From positions 1-64,000 of the forward strand of contig NZ_RQEV01000010.1 in the NCBI RefSeq assembly GCF_004771275.1: a stretch of DNA of 64,000 nt, read 5' to 3'. The translations under genes and the position numbers were made by a program. Below the pieces are notes generated by a model. The model ran no database searches and was not told the origin of the DNA. It saw only the letters and a program-made list of their open reading frames with translations. The stretch is from Leptospira fluminis (lineage in GTDB: Bacteria; Spirochaetota; Leptospiria; Leptospirales; Leptospiraceae). Below, piece after piece: positions 7,765-15,067 of this stretch; the stretch's first letter is position 1; every line of letters starts with the position of its first letter.

Positions 7765-9160
7765 TTCTTGCGCTGCGGTTCCAAAGTTTCCAGCTGATCC
7801 GGTAAAAAGGGGAAAGCCAAGGCTTCGGTAAAAGCATTCCCTTGATCGATAGTTCGGCGACCTCGATCCTCCATTTTCGATAGGCATTTCCGACCTGTTC
7901 GAGGGCCTCCTCGGACAAGGAATCTCCTCTTCCCGTCCCTTTCTTTTCGGAGAGGAAAGTTTCCGTTTTTTTAAATAAGTTTTCCTGCAACTCTTTTAGT
8001 TCTGCGGAAAAGATTGCGATCGCTTCGGAATAATTCCTGAGGCAAAGCCGGTAGAGAATTTCGTGGTTCCACCAGAGGGAGGAATCAGGCACGGCTCCCG
8101 GCTGGATGATCCTTCCGTTCATAGCGGACTTCCCGGGAATGAAAAAAGGAAGGAATATGGATAGAGCGGGAATCGAAGTACCCGTGAACCAGTACTGGGA
8201 CCGGGAAGGGTCCGGATCGATCTGAGCCACCAGGGACGAATCGGTCTGATTCGGAGCCAAAAATCCGGTCGCGTGCAAACAAACCGACCCCATTCCCGAA
8301 TTCGCGGGCAAAAAGTCCGAATCTCTGGGAGGAAATCCTCCCGGCCCTCCGCCTATTCTGGACTTGGGTCCGCCTTGCCCTTCCATCCTCAGAATTTCCA
8401 TCGCGCTTTTTATATCCAATTTTCCTTTCGCGGAATTTCCTTCCCTCATCGTAAGAGAACGGCGAACATTACATTTACCGAATGTAGTATAGAACGTATC
8501 GCTAAAGGCCTTACGAAAGGAGAACGTCTCCCCCTTTGCCAGCCAGCCGTGAGACCGGGCATAATCTATGGCCGAAGGGTGCAGATCGTCGTAGTCCGAT
8601 TCCAATGTCAATCCGTTGGAAATCGAATAAAATCCTCGGATCCGTTTCCAAGCCCAAAAACGGTCGGCGGTCTCCAGGACGTACGCATCCTTAGAATCGG
8701 CGATGATAAAGCTGTTGTGATACCGAAAATTCCGGTTTCGGTATCCACCTCGAGCATCCTGGCCGTATTTTTCCAGGAGTTCCACAATCCAATCCCTGGC
8801 TTCTGCCGCGTTTTTGGATCGCTCCAAAGCAAGACGTACCAAGTCCATCCCTGTTAAACCGTCCTCCTTTTTCGAAAACGGAATTTTCGTAAACACTGCC
8901 TCGTTGCCTATCGTCACTCCTTCGGAATTCGCCCCCATTTCCGCTCCCCACATCTGAAAGGGTCTGGAAATCAGTATTTCAAAATTCTGTTTTACTTGCG
9001 GGAGATTCCGATACGTGACTCTCAGATTTCCGGAAGGGTTTTTTCTTTCCTGATAACGTACGAGACATTGCGCCTCGTTCGGCTCCCGATCGGAATTTTT
9101 GCCGAAGATCATCCTCCCCGAAGCGGTGCTATCCGGGGTAGCGACGAATGTATCACACAT
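7709..9160 (-). CDS. Secernin-type C69 family dipeptidase (Ntn hydrolase)
   Basis: About 483 residues starting MCDTFVA. The second residue, Cys2, is the expected N-terminal nucleophile of the C69/secernin family once Met1 is removed, which fixes the start at 9160 although an upstream start (9196) is open. Other family marks are [13 protein letters not shown] near the N-terminus and [17 protein letters not shown]. There is no signal peptide, so it is cytoplasmic. Members cleave dipeptides or amides; the substrate is unknown. Its 3' end overlaps the convergent terC gene by 56 bases, so the final 18 residues are encoded antisense to terC. It follows the RsbU phosphatase gene by about 50 bases and may be cotranscribed. 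Confidence 0.85.
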   Translation of the reverse strand: MCDTFVATPDSTASGRMIFGKNSDREPNEAQCLVRYQERKNPSGNLRVTYRNLPQVKQNFEILISRPFQMWGAEMGANSEGVTIGNEAVFTKIPFSKKEDGLTGMDLVRLALERSKNAAEARDWIVELLEKYGQDARGGYRNRNFRYHNSFIIADSKDAYVLETADRFWAWKRIRGFYSISNGLTLESDYDDLHPSAIDYARSHGWLAKGETFSFRKAFSDTFYTTFGKCNVRRSLTMREGNSAKGKLDIKSAMEILRMEGQGGPKSRIGGGPGGFPPRDSDFLPANSGMGSVCLHATGFLAPNQTDSSLVAQIDPDPSRSQYWFTGTSIPALSIFLPFFIPGKSAMNGRIIQPGAVPDSSLWWNHEILYRLCLRNYSEAIAIFSAELKELQENLFKKTETFLSEKKGTGRGDSLSEEALEQVGNAYRKWRIEVAELSIKGMLLPKPWLSPFYRISWKLWNRSARITDSVLKGKDLPYEPAYL

Positions 9161-9207
9161 AGGCCGGAATCTTAACCCGTAGCGAGCGACGGGCAAGCGG
9201 TTTTTAA

Positions 9208-10539
9208 TTAGGAGGAAACGACTTCGATCAGTAGCATCGTCATGTCGTCCAACATTGCGGATTTTCGCACCGAGGTCACGTTTTCTCCCACTGCCTGCAG
9301 CAGCTTGTCGCCTCTCAGCGAAGTATGTTTTCGGACCAGGTCCAGAAACGAGTCGTAACCGAAAAACTGTCCGTGATCGCCGAAAAATTCGAAGAGACCG
9401 TCCGAAAAGAGAAGGATCCTGTCTCCGGACTTCAGGTTTTTCCGATAGTCCCGGTTCAAGAGCTTGGGTAAAGCCAGCAGTACGGTCCCTTTTCCTTCCA
9501 TAGGACTCACGTTCCCGTCCGCCTCTATCAGCACGGCAGGGTGGTGCCCCGCATAGGAATAGACCAATTCCTTCGTTTCGGGATCCAACCTTAGATAGAC
9601 GGCGGTGATGAAGAAGCCTCCGATCATCGTCTTCAAAGATTCGTGGATCATAGACAAAGCGTCGGCGGGCGAATCGGTTTTGGGAGCGGCCATCTTAAAC
9701 GCCATAACGGCCATGGCGGAAACCATGGCGGCGGAGATTCCGTGTCCGGCGGCGTCGGCAAAAAAGAAATTCAGCTTTCCGTCCTTTCCGATCTCCGATT
9801 TGATCAGGTCGCCTCCGACGCTCACTAAGGGACGGAAATAAGAATGGATGCGGAAAGCCCCCGATTCGGGAAATTCCAGATCGACTAGACTTTTTTGGGT
9901 GGATTGGGCAAGCCTGAGTTCCTCTTCAATATTCGCCTGGAATTTTTCCAGCTGGGCGTCGGCTTTCACTAGATTATCGAATGCCTGCAAACGAAAACCC
10001 AAAACGAGCACGGCCAAGATTGCGGAGGAAAAGATCCCGAAATAGTACATTCCCACTTCTATCTTAGGATCCTTACAGTACGTCCCCACGAAAACCGCTA
10101 CCGACAAAAACACCAATAGATAAGGAATCAGCAGTCTTCTATTGCTGAAGGAAACCCCGGCGCTTAAACTGACCAGAATCATTCCGAACAGATAGCCGAG
10201 ATACAGACCGTTCGTATAAAGAAGATAGAACGAGTGGAGACTCATCAGACCGAAATGGAACAGCAATACGTATTCGCTTATATTACGGAAACCTCCAATC
10301 CAAAAACTGCATACAAAGGAAATAAAAATTAAGATTACGTGAAGTATTCTGATCCAGGACGGATCGTGGAGGCCGTTTTGAGACGGATCGCCGAGCAGTA
10401 ATCCGAATCCGGCAAAGAATGCGAATAAGGAAAGCGCAAACCTGAATCTGGACAGGGCTTCCTTATGCAAAAATCCTTTCAGACCGTTCAGGGCGATTCC
10501 ATCCCCTTGCTTGTTGAAAAAAAAGGCACTCGCAGACAT
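9208..10539 (-). CDS. Membrane-anchored SpoIIE/RsbU-type protein phosphatase (PP2C)
   Basis: About 443 residues. The N-terminal half carries some six hydrophobic helices (about 25-185). A helical linker (AQLEKFQANIEEELRLAQ) joins it to a complete SpoIIE phosphatase domain with the metal-binding aspartates in SVGGDLIKSE, FFFADAAGHG, ILLFSDGLFEF and MLDDMTMLLIE. Such enzymes dephosphorylate STAS-type anti-anti-sigma factors; a STAS protein is encoded in this window at 56964. The membrane part probably senses an unknown signal. The longest frame opens with TTG at 10554; the ATG at 10539 (MSASAFFF) is a safer start. A paralogue lies at 18697-20070. Confidence 0.88.
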   Translation of the reverse strand: MSASAFFFNKQGDGIALNGLKGFLHKEALSRFRFALSLFAFFAGFGLLLGDPSQNGLHDPSWIRILHVILIFISFVCSFWIGGFRNISEYVLLFHFGLMSLHSFYLLYTNGLYLGYLFGMILVSLSAGVSFSNRRLLIPYLLVFLSVAVFVGTYCKDPKIEVGMYYFGIFSSAILAVLVLGFRLQAFDNLVKADAQLEKFQANIEEELRLAQSTQKSLVDLEFPESGAFRIHSYFRPLVSVGGDLIKSEIGKDGKLNFFFADAAGHGISAAMVSAMAVMAFKMAAPKTDSPADALSMIHESLKTMIGGFFITAVYLRLDPETKELVYSYAGHHPAVLIEADGNVSPMEGKGTVLLALPKLLNRDYRKNLKSGDRILLFSDGLFEFFGDHGQFFGYDSFLDLVRKHTSLRGDKLLQAVGENVTSVRKSAMLDDMTMLLIEVVSS

Positions 10540-10646
10540 CGGGGACCGCCCCAACCTTTTCGACGGAAAAATATACTACAGTAAATCTCCTTCGTTCGTC
10601 AAGACGCATCACGGAGATTCGCCATGCGGGAGAAGGGAGAAAAAAT

Positions 10647-11062
10647 AGGGGTTCGCCTATAAGCCGGATTCTGTACCGAAGAATTTCTTTCGAAATCCTC
10701 CGGCGATGACCATTTATCTTGGCCCGACGGTTGCCGATCGGACTCTTTGCTCCCTACCCACGATCTTGCGGAACCCGCAACTAACGATCGCCTATTCGGG
10801 ATTGCACCCGGGAGGGTTTGCCTGCCCATCCCCTTACGAGGAATGGCGGTGGGCTCTTACCCCACCGTTTCACCCTTACCTCGAAAGTCCTCCGAGGCGG
10901 TATACTTTCTGCTGCACTTTCCATGCCCCATTCCGCTTGGGACGGAATAGAACTCCGGGAATTACCCGGTCCCGCGGTTCCATAGTGTCCGGACTTTCCT
11001 CACACTTCCAAGAAATCCGGAAACCCGGTCCCGGAAGCAGCGCGGTCATCCGGCGAACCCCC
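10647..11062 (-). ncRNA. rnpB: RNase P RNA (bacterial type A-like)
   Basis: The RNA subunit of RNase P, which matures tRNA 5' ends. On the minus strand I find the invariant blocks in order: GAGGAAAGTCCGGACACTATGG (11002-10981), AGGTAAGGGTGAAACGGTGG followed by GTAAGAGCCCACCG, a GCAAACCC segment, and ACAGAATCCGGCTTATA (10674-10658). The ends pair to form P1: GGGGTTCGCC at the 5' end (near 11061-11052) with GGCGAACCCC at the 3' end (10657-10648). A TTTTTT run follows at about 10645-10640 and probably ends the transcript. A TATACA at 11076-11071 is well placed as a -10 element. Length is about 415 nt. Confidence 0.95.
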
Positions 11063-11078
11063 AAATCCACTGTATAGG

Positions 11079-11107
11079 AAACCCTTCCTGGCGCGGGAAG
11101 GGTTTTT
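11079..11107 (+). terminator. Terminator-like hairpin beside the rnpB promoter
   Basis: AAACCCTTCC (11079-11088) pairs perfectly with GGAAGGGTTT (11096-11105) around a seven-base GC-rich loop, and a short T-run continues on the plus strand. As an intrinsic terminator it would act on plus-strand transcripts, that is, on RNA running antisense out of rnpB. On the minus strand it overlies the rnpB -35 region. Structure is seen; function is inferred. Confidence 0.45.
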
Positions 11108-11314
11108 GTCCGAATTTGGCCCAAATCCCAGGAATTTTTACGAGTTCTTAATCCTTAGGCCTTCGATTTCTACGCTCTTGCCCATTGTCGAGAAGAGGAA
11201 TTCGAGATACGATTTCTACACAGGAGCGAAAGAGATGCTACCCTTCTTACCAAACGGAAATCAGATTCGAAAATTCCCTTTTTTCTTTTTTATTTTCAAC
11301 TTCTGCTCCAGGAC

Positions 11315-11331
11315 CTGGCACGGGAATTGCA
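11315..11331 (+). promoter_or_regulatory. Sigma-54 (RpoN) -24/-12 promoter
   Basis: The sequence CTGGCACGGGAATTGCA matches the sigma-54 consensus YTGGCACGrNNNTTGCW at every defined position. GG at 11317-11318 and GC at 11329-11330 have the required ten bases between them. Transcription would begin near 11342, about 25 bases before the ATG of the TPR gene at 11368. Expression should therefore need RpoN and an enhancer-binding activator. Confidence 0.85.
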
Positions 11332-11367
11332 CTATTATAGACAAATCCACAGATCGGAGATAAAAAG

Positions 11368-11847
11368 ATGAACAAAATTATTAAAATTGCCTTAGTTTTA
11401 AGCATCTCCACTGCACTTTACGCAGAACCAGAGACTTCTGTGGTCGAAGCTTCGCTTACAAACTACACTCCCGAATCAGAAATGCAACTCGCAAACAAGC
11501 TTACTGCCCTAGGAAGCTTAAAACAAAAAACCCGCGATTATGAATCCGCGATCGCATTTTACAACCAATCTCTGGCTGTCCGGACCAAACTCGGAGACAC
11601 CGAAAGCCAAGGATTCGCATTGGTGCTCTATTTAAAATCCATCTCCGAATTCCGCTTGGGTCGTTCTTGCCAGGCTTTGGAAAACATCAAAGAAGTGATC
11701 CAAATTTACCAAAAAATGGGCGACCTGGATTCCGCTCTCCAAGCGGAAGAAGAAGGTCTCAAAAAATACCAGGAAGCTTGTAGTCTGGCTTACCAAAAAC
11801 AACCGAGCCTGACCCTGAACAAGGAACTAGCCACTTCCAAAGATTAA
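11368..11847 (+). CDS. Exported TPR-repeat protein, sigma-54 controlled
   Basis: A 159-residue protein with a short signal peptide ([19 protein letters not shown]) and then at least two tetratricopeptide-like repeats: [20 protein letters not shown] followed by [14 protein letters not shown], and [20 protein letters not shown] followed by IQIYQKMGD. TPRs mediate protein binding, so a periplasmic adaptor role is plausible; the partner is unknown. The gene stands alone: a consensus sigma-54 promoter lies in front and a strong terminator lies behind (11881-11909). In Leptospira, RpoN is known to control nitrogen-related and surface genes, so this may be an environment-responsive envelope factor (inference). 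Confidence 0.85.
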   Translation: MNKIIKIALVLSISTALYAEPETSVVEASLTNYTPESEMQLANKLTALGSLKQKTRDYESAIAFYNQSLAVRTKLGDTESQGFALVLYLKSISEFRLGRSCQALENIKEVIQIYQKMGDLDSALQAEEEGLKKYQEACSLAYQKQPSLTLNKELATSKD

Positions 11848-11880
11848 AATCATCCCATCTCTAGTTCTAACTTCCCTGGT

Positions 11881-11909
11881 CCGCCCCGTCCGGGGCGGGC
11901 GCTTTTTTT
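11881..11909 (+). terminator. Rho-independent terminator after the TPR gene
   Basis: CCGCCCCG (11881-11888) pairs with CGGGGCGG (11891-11898) around a two-base loop. GGCGC and a run of seven T (11903-11909) follow. It sits 34 bases after the TPR stop codon. A weaker second hairpin (CGGGG / CCCCG, then five T) lies at 11959-11982. Confidence 0.85.
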
Positions 11910-12084
11910 GATTTGACTCGAACCTTTTGTCTCCTACTTTTACTTCGAGTTTTCCGGGCGGGGAAAAACCCTCCCCGTTTTTCCATCCAAAAAAAAACCG
12001 GTTTCCGATTCCGTCTCAGAGTCTCTTACCAATGCTCTACTGTGGCTCGGAAATCTTTATAGAGTGCGAAGGAGAAAGTAGGTT

Positions 12085-12372
12085 ATGAAAATCGTTTTTA
12101 CTTGGAAGAATATAGATCGTTCCACGGCTGCAGAAGACTATGCCAGCAAAAAGCTGGAAAGGATCAGTAAGTATGTGCAGAAGGTCGTGTCCTTGGAAAT
12201 ATCCTTCGAACAGGTCCATGGAGCGGTCAACGCCAACTTAAATCTTGCGGCGGACGGAAACAAATTCAACGCTCACAACGAGGACAAGGACATCTATGTC
12301 TGCCTCGACGGGTTGGAAGATAAAATCGTAAAACAAGTCAGCAAACATCACGATAAAAAAGCCGCCCATTGA
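12085..12372 (+). CDS. hpf: Ribosome hibernation promoting factor HPF/RaiA
   Basis: A 95-residue cytoplasmic protein that binds the small ribosomal subunit during slow growth and blocks tRNA and mRNA sites. The fold is the short form (beta-alpha-beta-beta-beta-alpha): MKIVFTWKNIDRS, then the helix SKKLERISKYVQKV, strands LEISFEQVHG and ANLNLAADGN, and the C-terminal helix LEDKIVKQVSKHHDKK with its basic end. The long C-terminal dimerisation domain is absent, so it is like E. coli HPF/YfiA in size. GAGAAAGTAGGTT provides the ribosome site. Its stop overlaps the start of the next gene (TGATG), so the two are likely cotranslated. Confidence 0.92.
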   Translation: MKIVFTWKNIDRSTAAEDYASKKLERISKYVQKVVSLEISFEQVHGAVNANLNLAADGNKFNAHNEDKDIYVCLDGLEDKIVKQVSKHHDKKAAH

Positions 12373-13307
12373 TGGATTCCGATAGGAAGTTCGAAGAGGC
12401 GATCCGTTATCTATTAGAGGGAGAATTCGAGCACGCAAAAAAAACGTTCGATTCCTTATTGGAATCCGATCCTGAAAATCCCGAATTCACCTCGGGATTT
12501 TACACTTCCTCCTTCTGGGACAATCGAGTGGACCGAATCCATCACTCGAACGAAGGAAGAGAAAGGACCTCTCTCTTATTGGATTTCCTGAAGGAATTCG
12601 AGACCGTTTACGAAAAGAAAGACTTTCCCAAATCCGTTTCCTATAGAGCCGCCAAGGATTCCGTTTTAAAGGAATCCGCGGACCAATTCCGAATCATACT
12701 GCGCAAGGAAGGACTCCAATCCCTTCCCGCCTCCACCGTTTCGGAATTGGCATACAGATTATTGATGGAAAACGATGTAGAATCCGCCGCGGAAATCCTG
12801 AGAGATTCCGCCGGTCTAGAACGGTTTTCTCCGGAGCTACTTTTCTTTCGCGCGGAATGTGCCTATCTATCCGGAAACGAATCCCAGGGTCTGCTGTTGT
12901 ACAGAGATGCATTTCTCAAGGACCCGAGTTCTCTCCGATTGGATTGCATCAAGTCGGAACCGATTTCGAAAGCTCTAGAGGCTCTTTCCGGAGAGTTCCG
13001 AGACAAAAACGACCTGAAGGAAGCGATTCCGGTCTATTGCCTGGAAAAAGGGATTTTTCGGGAAATCCGAAAAATGAGCGAAAAGGAGATCGACCAGCTC
13101 CGACAGGAACTTTCCAGACTCAAAGATTCCCTTTCTCTCCGGAAAGGAATCCACGAATTCAAAATAAAATGTAGAATGATCCAGATCTGTTGCGCCCTCC
13201 TGGATTCCAGGACTTCTCTCTACTATGCCGAGACGGCGCAAGAGGCCAAGCGAATCCTAGACAGTCTGGATCCCGGGTTTTACCAAAGAAGGTCCGGCCG
13301 AAACTAA
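12372..13307 (+). CDS. Hypothetical TPR-like helical protein coupled to hpf
   Basis: About 311 residues, almost all predicted helix, soluble, no signal peptide. The opening (DRKFEEAIRYLLEGEFEHAK followed by FDSLLESDPENP) is a TPR-like hairpin. Later segments (AYRLLMENDVESAAEILRDS; FRAECAYLSGNESQGLLLYR) look like further repeats, and KMSEKEIDQLRQELSRLKDS suggests a short coiled coil. I do not recognise the family. The ATG at 12372 overlaps the hpf stop, so its level should track hpf, and a role around ribosome hibernation or stress is possible but unproven. A bidirectional terminator follows at once. Confidence 0.75.
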   Translation: MDSDRKFEEAIRYLLEGEFEHAKKTFDSLLESDPENPEFTSGFYTSSFWDNRVDRIHHSNEGRERTSLLLDFLKEFETVYEKKDFPKSVSYRAAKDSVLKESADQFRIILRKEGLQSLPASTVSELAYRLLMENDVESAAEILRDSAGLERFSPELLFFRAECAYLSGNESQGLLLYRDAFLKDPSSLRLDCIKSEPISKALEALSGEFRDKNDLKEAIPVYCLEKGIFREIRKMSEKEIDQLRQELSRLKDSLSLRKGIHEFKIKCRMIQICCALLDSRTSLYYAETAQEAKRILDSLDPGFYQRRSGRN

Positions 13308-13330
13308 AACGCCCCGCTCCTTCGTACATA

Positions 13331-13360
13331 AAAAAGGACCGCGGCAATGCGGTCCTTTTT
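13331..13360. terminator. Bidirectional terminator between convergent genes
   Basis: AAAAAGGACCGC (13331-13342) and GCGGTCCTTTTT (13349-13360) form a perfect 12-base stem with a six-base loop. T-runs result on both strands, so it can end the hpf transcript (plus) and the anti-sigma transcript (minus). Confidence 0.9.
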
Positions 13361-13377
13361 CGGACAAGGAAGCGGAA

Positions 13378-13956
13378 TTATTTCCCCGAGGAAAGTTCCA
13401 AGATCTCGCGGATTTCGTGCGCGGTTCGTGTATCCCCTTTTTCCAGAAAATAGGAATGCAAGGAATCCAGAATCTTCCGACTTTCCGGATTTTTCGTTAC
13501 TTCTAGTAGATAGGCGGAATTTGCGTTTTGGTCGATTTTAGCGGAGGAAGGAAGGTCTATAAAGTCGCGGTCGTTTCCGAGGGATAGGGTTCCGGATCTT
13601 TCGGAAGGAATTCCGTTGGACGAGGAGGAAAATCTTCCTACGGACACCGCCAGAACGAGCACCGCTAGGCCGGCTGTAAGGGAATACTGGAAGGATCTGT
13701 TCCAGATCACCGTCCGGGAGAACTTTTCCCAGAGGCTCTCATGCTCCACTCGAGCTTCTTTTAACAGATTCTGCAATCGGAACTCGAAGTTTTCCGACAG
13801 GCGGATCTGATCCAGTTCCTTGTTCCGCAGTTCCGAGACCGCACGTACAATGGAGTTTTCCAGACGAATCAGCTCCTGATCTTCGTTTCCGAAAATACCC
13901 GAAAACAATCGGGTGGAACGGGTCCGTACATGGGATTCTTGCATTTCTTTTTCCAT
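13378..13956 (-). CDS. Putative anti-sigma factor (single-pass membrane protein)
   Basis: About 192 residues in the order expected for a transmembrane anti-sigma factor: a cytoplasmic helical N-terminal part (to about 95, with SIVRAVSELRNKELDQIRL), one membrane helix (YSLTAGLAVLVLAVSVGRF), and a short outer domain of about 80 residues. I do not see a zinc-binding HxxxCxxC motif, so it is not the ZAS type. The assignment rests mainly on position: it starts seven bases after the ECF sigma gene, with AGGTAG overlapping that gene's stop as its ribosome site. It probably sequesters that sigma at the inner membrane until an envelope signal frees it. The ATG at 13956 is chosen over an upstream GTG/ATG frame inside the sigma gene. 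Confidence 0.65.
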   Translation of the reverse strand: MEKEMQESHVRTRSTRLFSGIFGNEDQELIRLENSIVRAVSELRNKELDQIRLSENFEFRLQNLLKEARVEHESLWEKFSRTVIWNRSFQYSLTAGLAVLVLAVSVGRFSSSSNGIPSERSGTLSLGNDRDFIDLPSSAKIDQNANSAYLLEVTKNPESRKILDSLHSYFLEKGDTRTAHEIREILELSSGK

Positions 13957-13963
13957 AACTTTT

Positions 13964-14584
13964 CTACCTGAAATAACCGTCGCCCCGCCCATCTTGTTGG
14001 ATCAGGTGCTTTAAGAATTCCTTTGCTTTAAATAGACGACTCTTGACCGTCCCGATATTACATCCGAGGACCTCAGCGATCTGAGAATACGACATTTCCT
14101 CGAAATAGCGTAATTCAATGACTTCTTTGTATATATCTTCGAGTTCGTTTATCTTTTTGATTAGATATTCGGATTCGTCGGAAAGTTCTATTTTTTTTTC
14201 GAAGCCGAGGCGGTGATCCGTAACCTGAAATTCGGATTCGTCCATAGAGTTTTCCCTGGCACGCTTTCTCTTGGCAAGCAAGTCCTTGGACTTATTGACC
14301 ACGATCCTGTACAACCAGGTATAAACGCCGGATTCGGCCCGGAAATTCTTGATGGACCTGTAGCCCGAAATCAAGGCGTCCTGCACGATATCTTCCGCAT
14401 CGTCCCCATCCTTGACCATGGAAACCGCCTTTCGATACAGTCTCTCCCGGTACGGTCCCGTCAGTTCTATATAGGCCTGATCGCTGCCTTCCCGGATCTG
14501 CTTTAAAAGTTGGATTTCCTTTTCCCGGACGGTGATCTTTCGTTGCGCGATTTCCTTTTCGGCCATGAGAATCCTTTCCGACAT
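13964..14584 (-). CDS. ECF-type RNA polymerase sigma factor (RpoE-like)
   Basis: About 206 residues with both sigma regions. Region 2 reads YRKAVSMVKDGDDAEDIVQD, ALISGYRSIKNFR and VYTWLYRIVVNKSKDLLAKR; region 4 reads YKEVIELRYFEEMSYSQIAE followed by VLGCNIGTVKSRLFKAKEFL, a helix-turn-helix for the -35 element. About 35 extra helical residues precede region 2 (KEIAQRKITVREKEIQLLKQ), which is longer than in E. coli RpoE. The ATG at 14584 has AAAAGG five bases upstream; a TTG at 14611 opens the longer frame. The next gene is its likely anti-sigma factor. Targets are unknown. Confidence 0.92.
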   Translation of the reverse strand: MSERILMAEKEIAQRKITVREKEIQLLKQIREGSDQAYIELTGPYRERLYRKAVSMVKDGDDAEDIVQDALISGYRSIKNFRAESGVYTWLYRIVVNKSKDLLAKRKRARENSMDESEFQVTDHRLGFEKKIELSDESEYLIKKINELEDIYKEVIELRYFEEMSYSQIAEVLGCNIGTVKSRLFKAKEFLKHLIQQDGRGDGYFR

Positions 14585-14659
14585 CGAAACCTTTTCCCTC
14601 CGGTCTTGCAATAAAAATACCCCGTAGGTCAGAACCCGCCGGTTTTGTAGAAAGGGCTT

Positions 14660-15013
14660 TTAACCTTCTAAGGATAGATTGATCAGGATTAACGATTCGG
14701 TAAGTTCCAAGGGCGAGCGAAAGCGGATTCCATATAGGAATTTCTCCTTATTCCCCAACTGCTTATTTACGCGCCATATCACGTCGCCTAGAAATTCCAG
14801 ACGCTTTCCCGATTTCCGCTCGATCACGGATCCTTCTACGGCGCTCGTTTGGGAAAGATCATCCCCGGGCATCAGTACGCAAATTCCCGATTCCGAAATG
14901 TTTCCTAGCTTACCTTCCAAGGTAATCAATCCGGATTCGATATGGACAATGTATTCGTTGAAGTCTCTGGGATAAAATCTCGGACTTCTATATTTCTGTC
15001 CAGAATCGCTCAT
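14660..15013 (-). CDS. PilZ domain protein (c-di-GMP receptor)
   Basis: A 117-residue single-domain PilZ protein. Both halves of the c-di-GMP site are present: RFYPR near the N-terminus (the RxxxR arm) and GNISESGICVL (the D/NxSxxG motif), followed by beta strands ending LYGIRFRSPLELTESLILIN. It should change conformation when c-di-GMP binds and act on a partner protein. The neighbours suggest candidates: the ECF sigma unit downstream (about 50 bases) and the MBOAT acyltransferase upstream (54 bases). c-di-GMP-controlled polysaccharide acetylation is known elsewhere, but the link here is only by position. Confidence 0.82.
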   Translation of the reverse strand: MSDSGQKYRSPRFYPRDFNEYIVHIESGLITLEGKLGNISESGICVLMPGDDLSQTSAVEGSVIERKSGKRLEFLGDVIWRVNKQLGNKEKFLYGIRFRSPLELTESLILINLSLEG

Positions 15014-15067
15014 GAATTAGGAAATCAAGTTAAAGCCCGAGAATCGGACTGTCCAGCGTTTTACGCC

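Larger units (their letters stand above)
11063..11367. other. Intergenic region between rnpB and the TPR gene
   Basis: A gap of about 305 bases between divergent transcription units. It holds the rnpB -10 element, a perfect hairpin next to it (11079-11107) and a consensus sigma-54 promoter (11315-11331), each listed on its own. A 42-codon frame with a good ribosome site (ATG at 11235) runs across the sigma-54 site and is not considered a gene. The stretch 11274-11300 is very T-rich on the plus strand. Confidence 0.6.

Noticed and set aside
11235..11363. 42-codon plus-strand frame with AGGAG before its ATG
   Set aside because: It runs across the consensus sigma-54 promoter, so it would not be transcribed from it, and the product is a low-complexity Phe-rich peptide.
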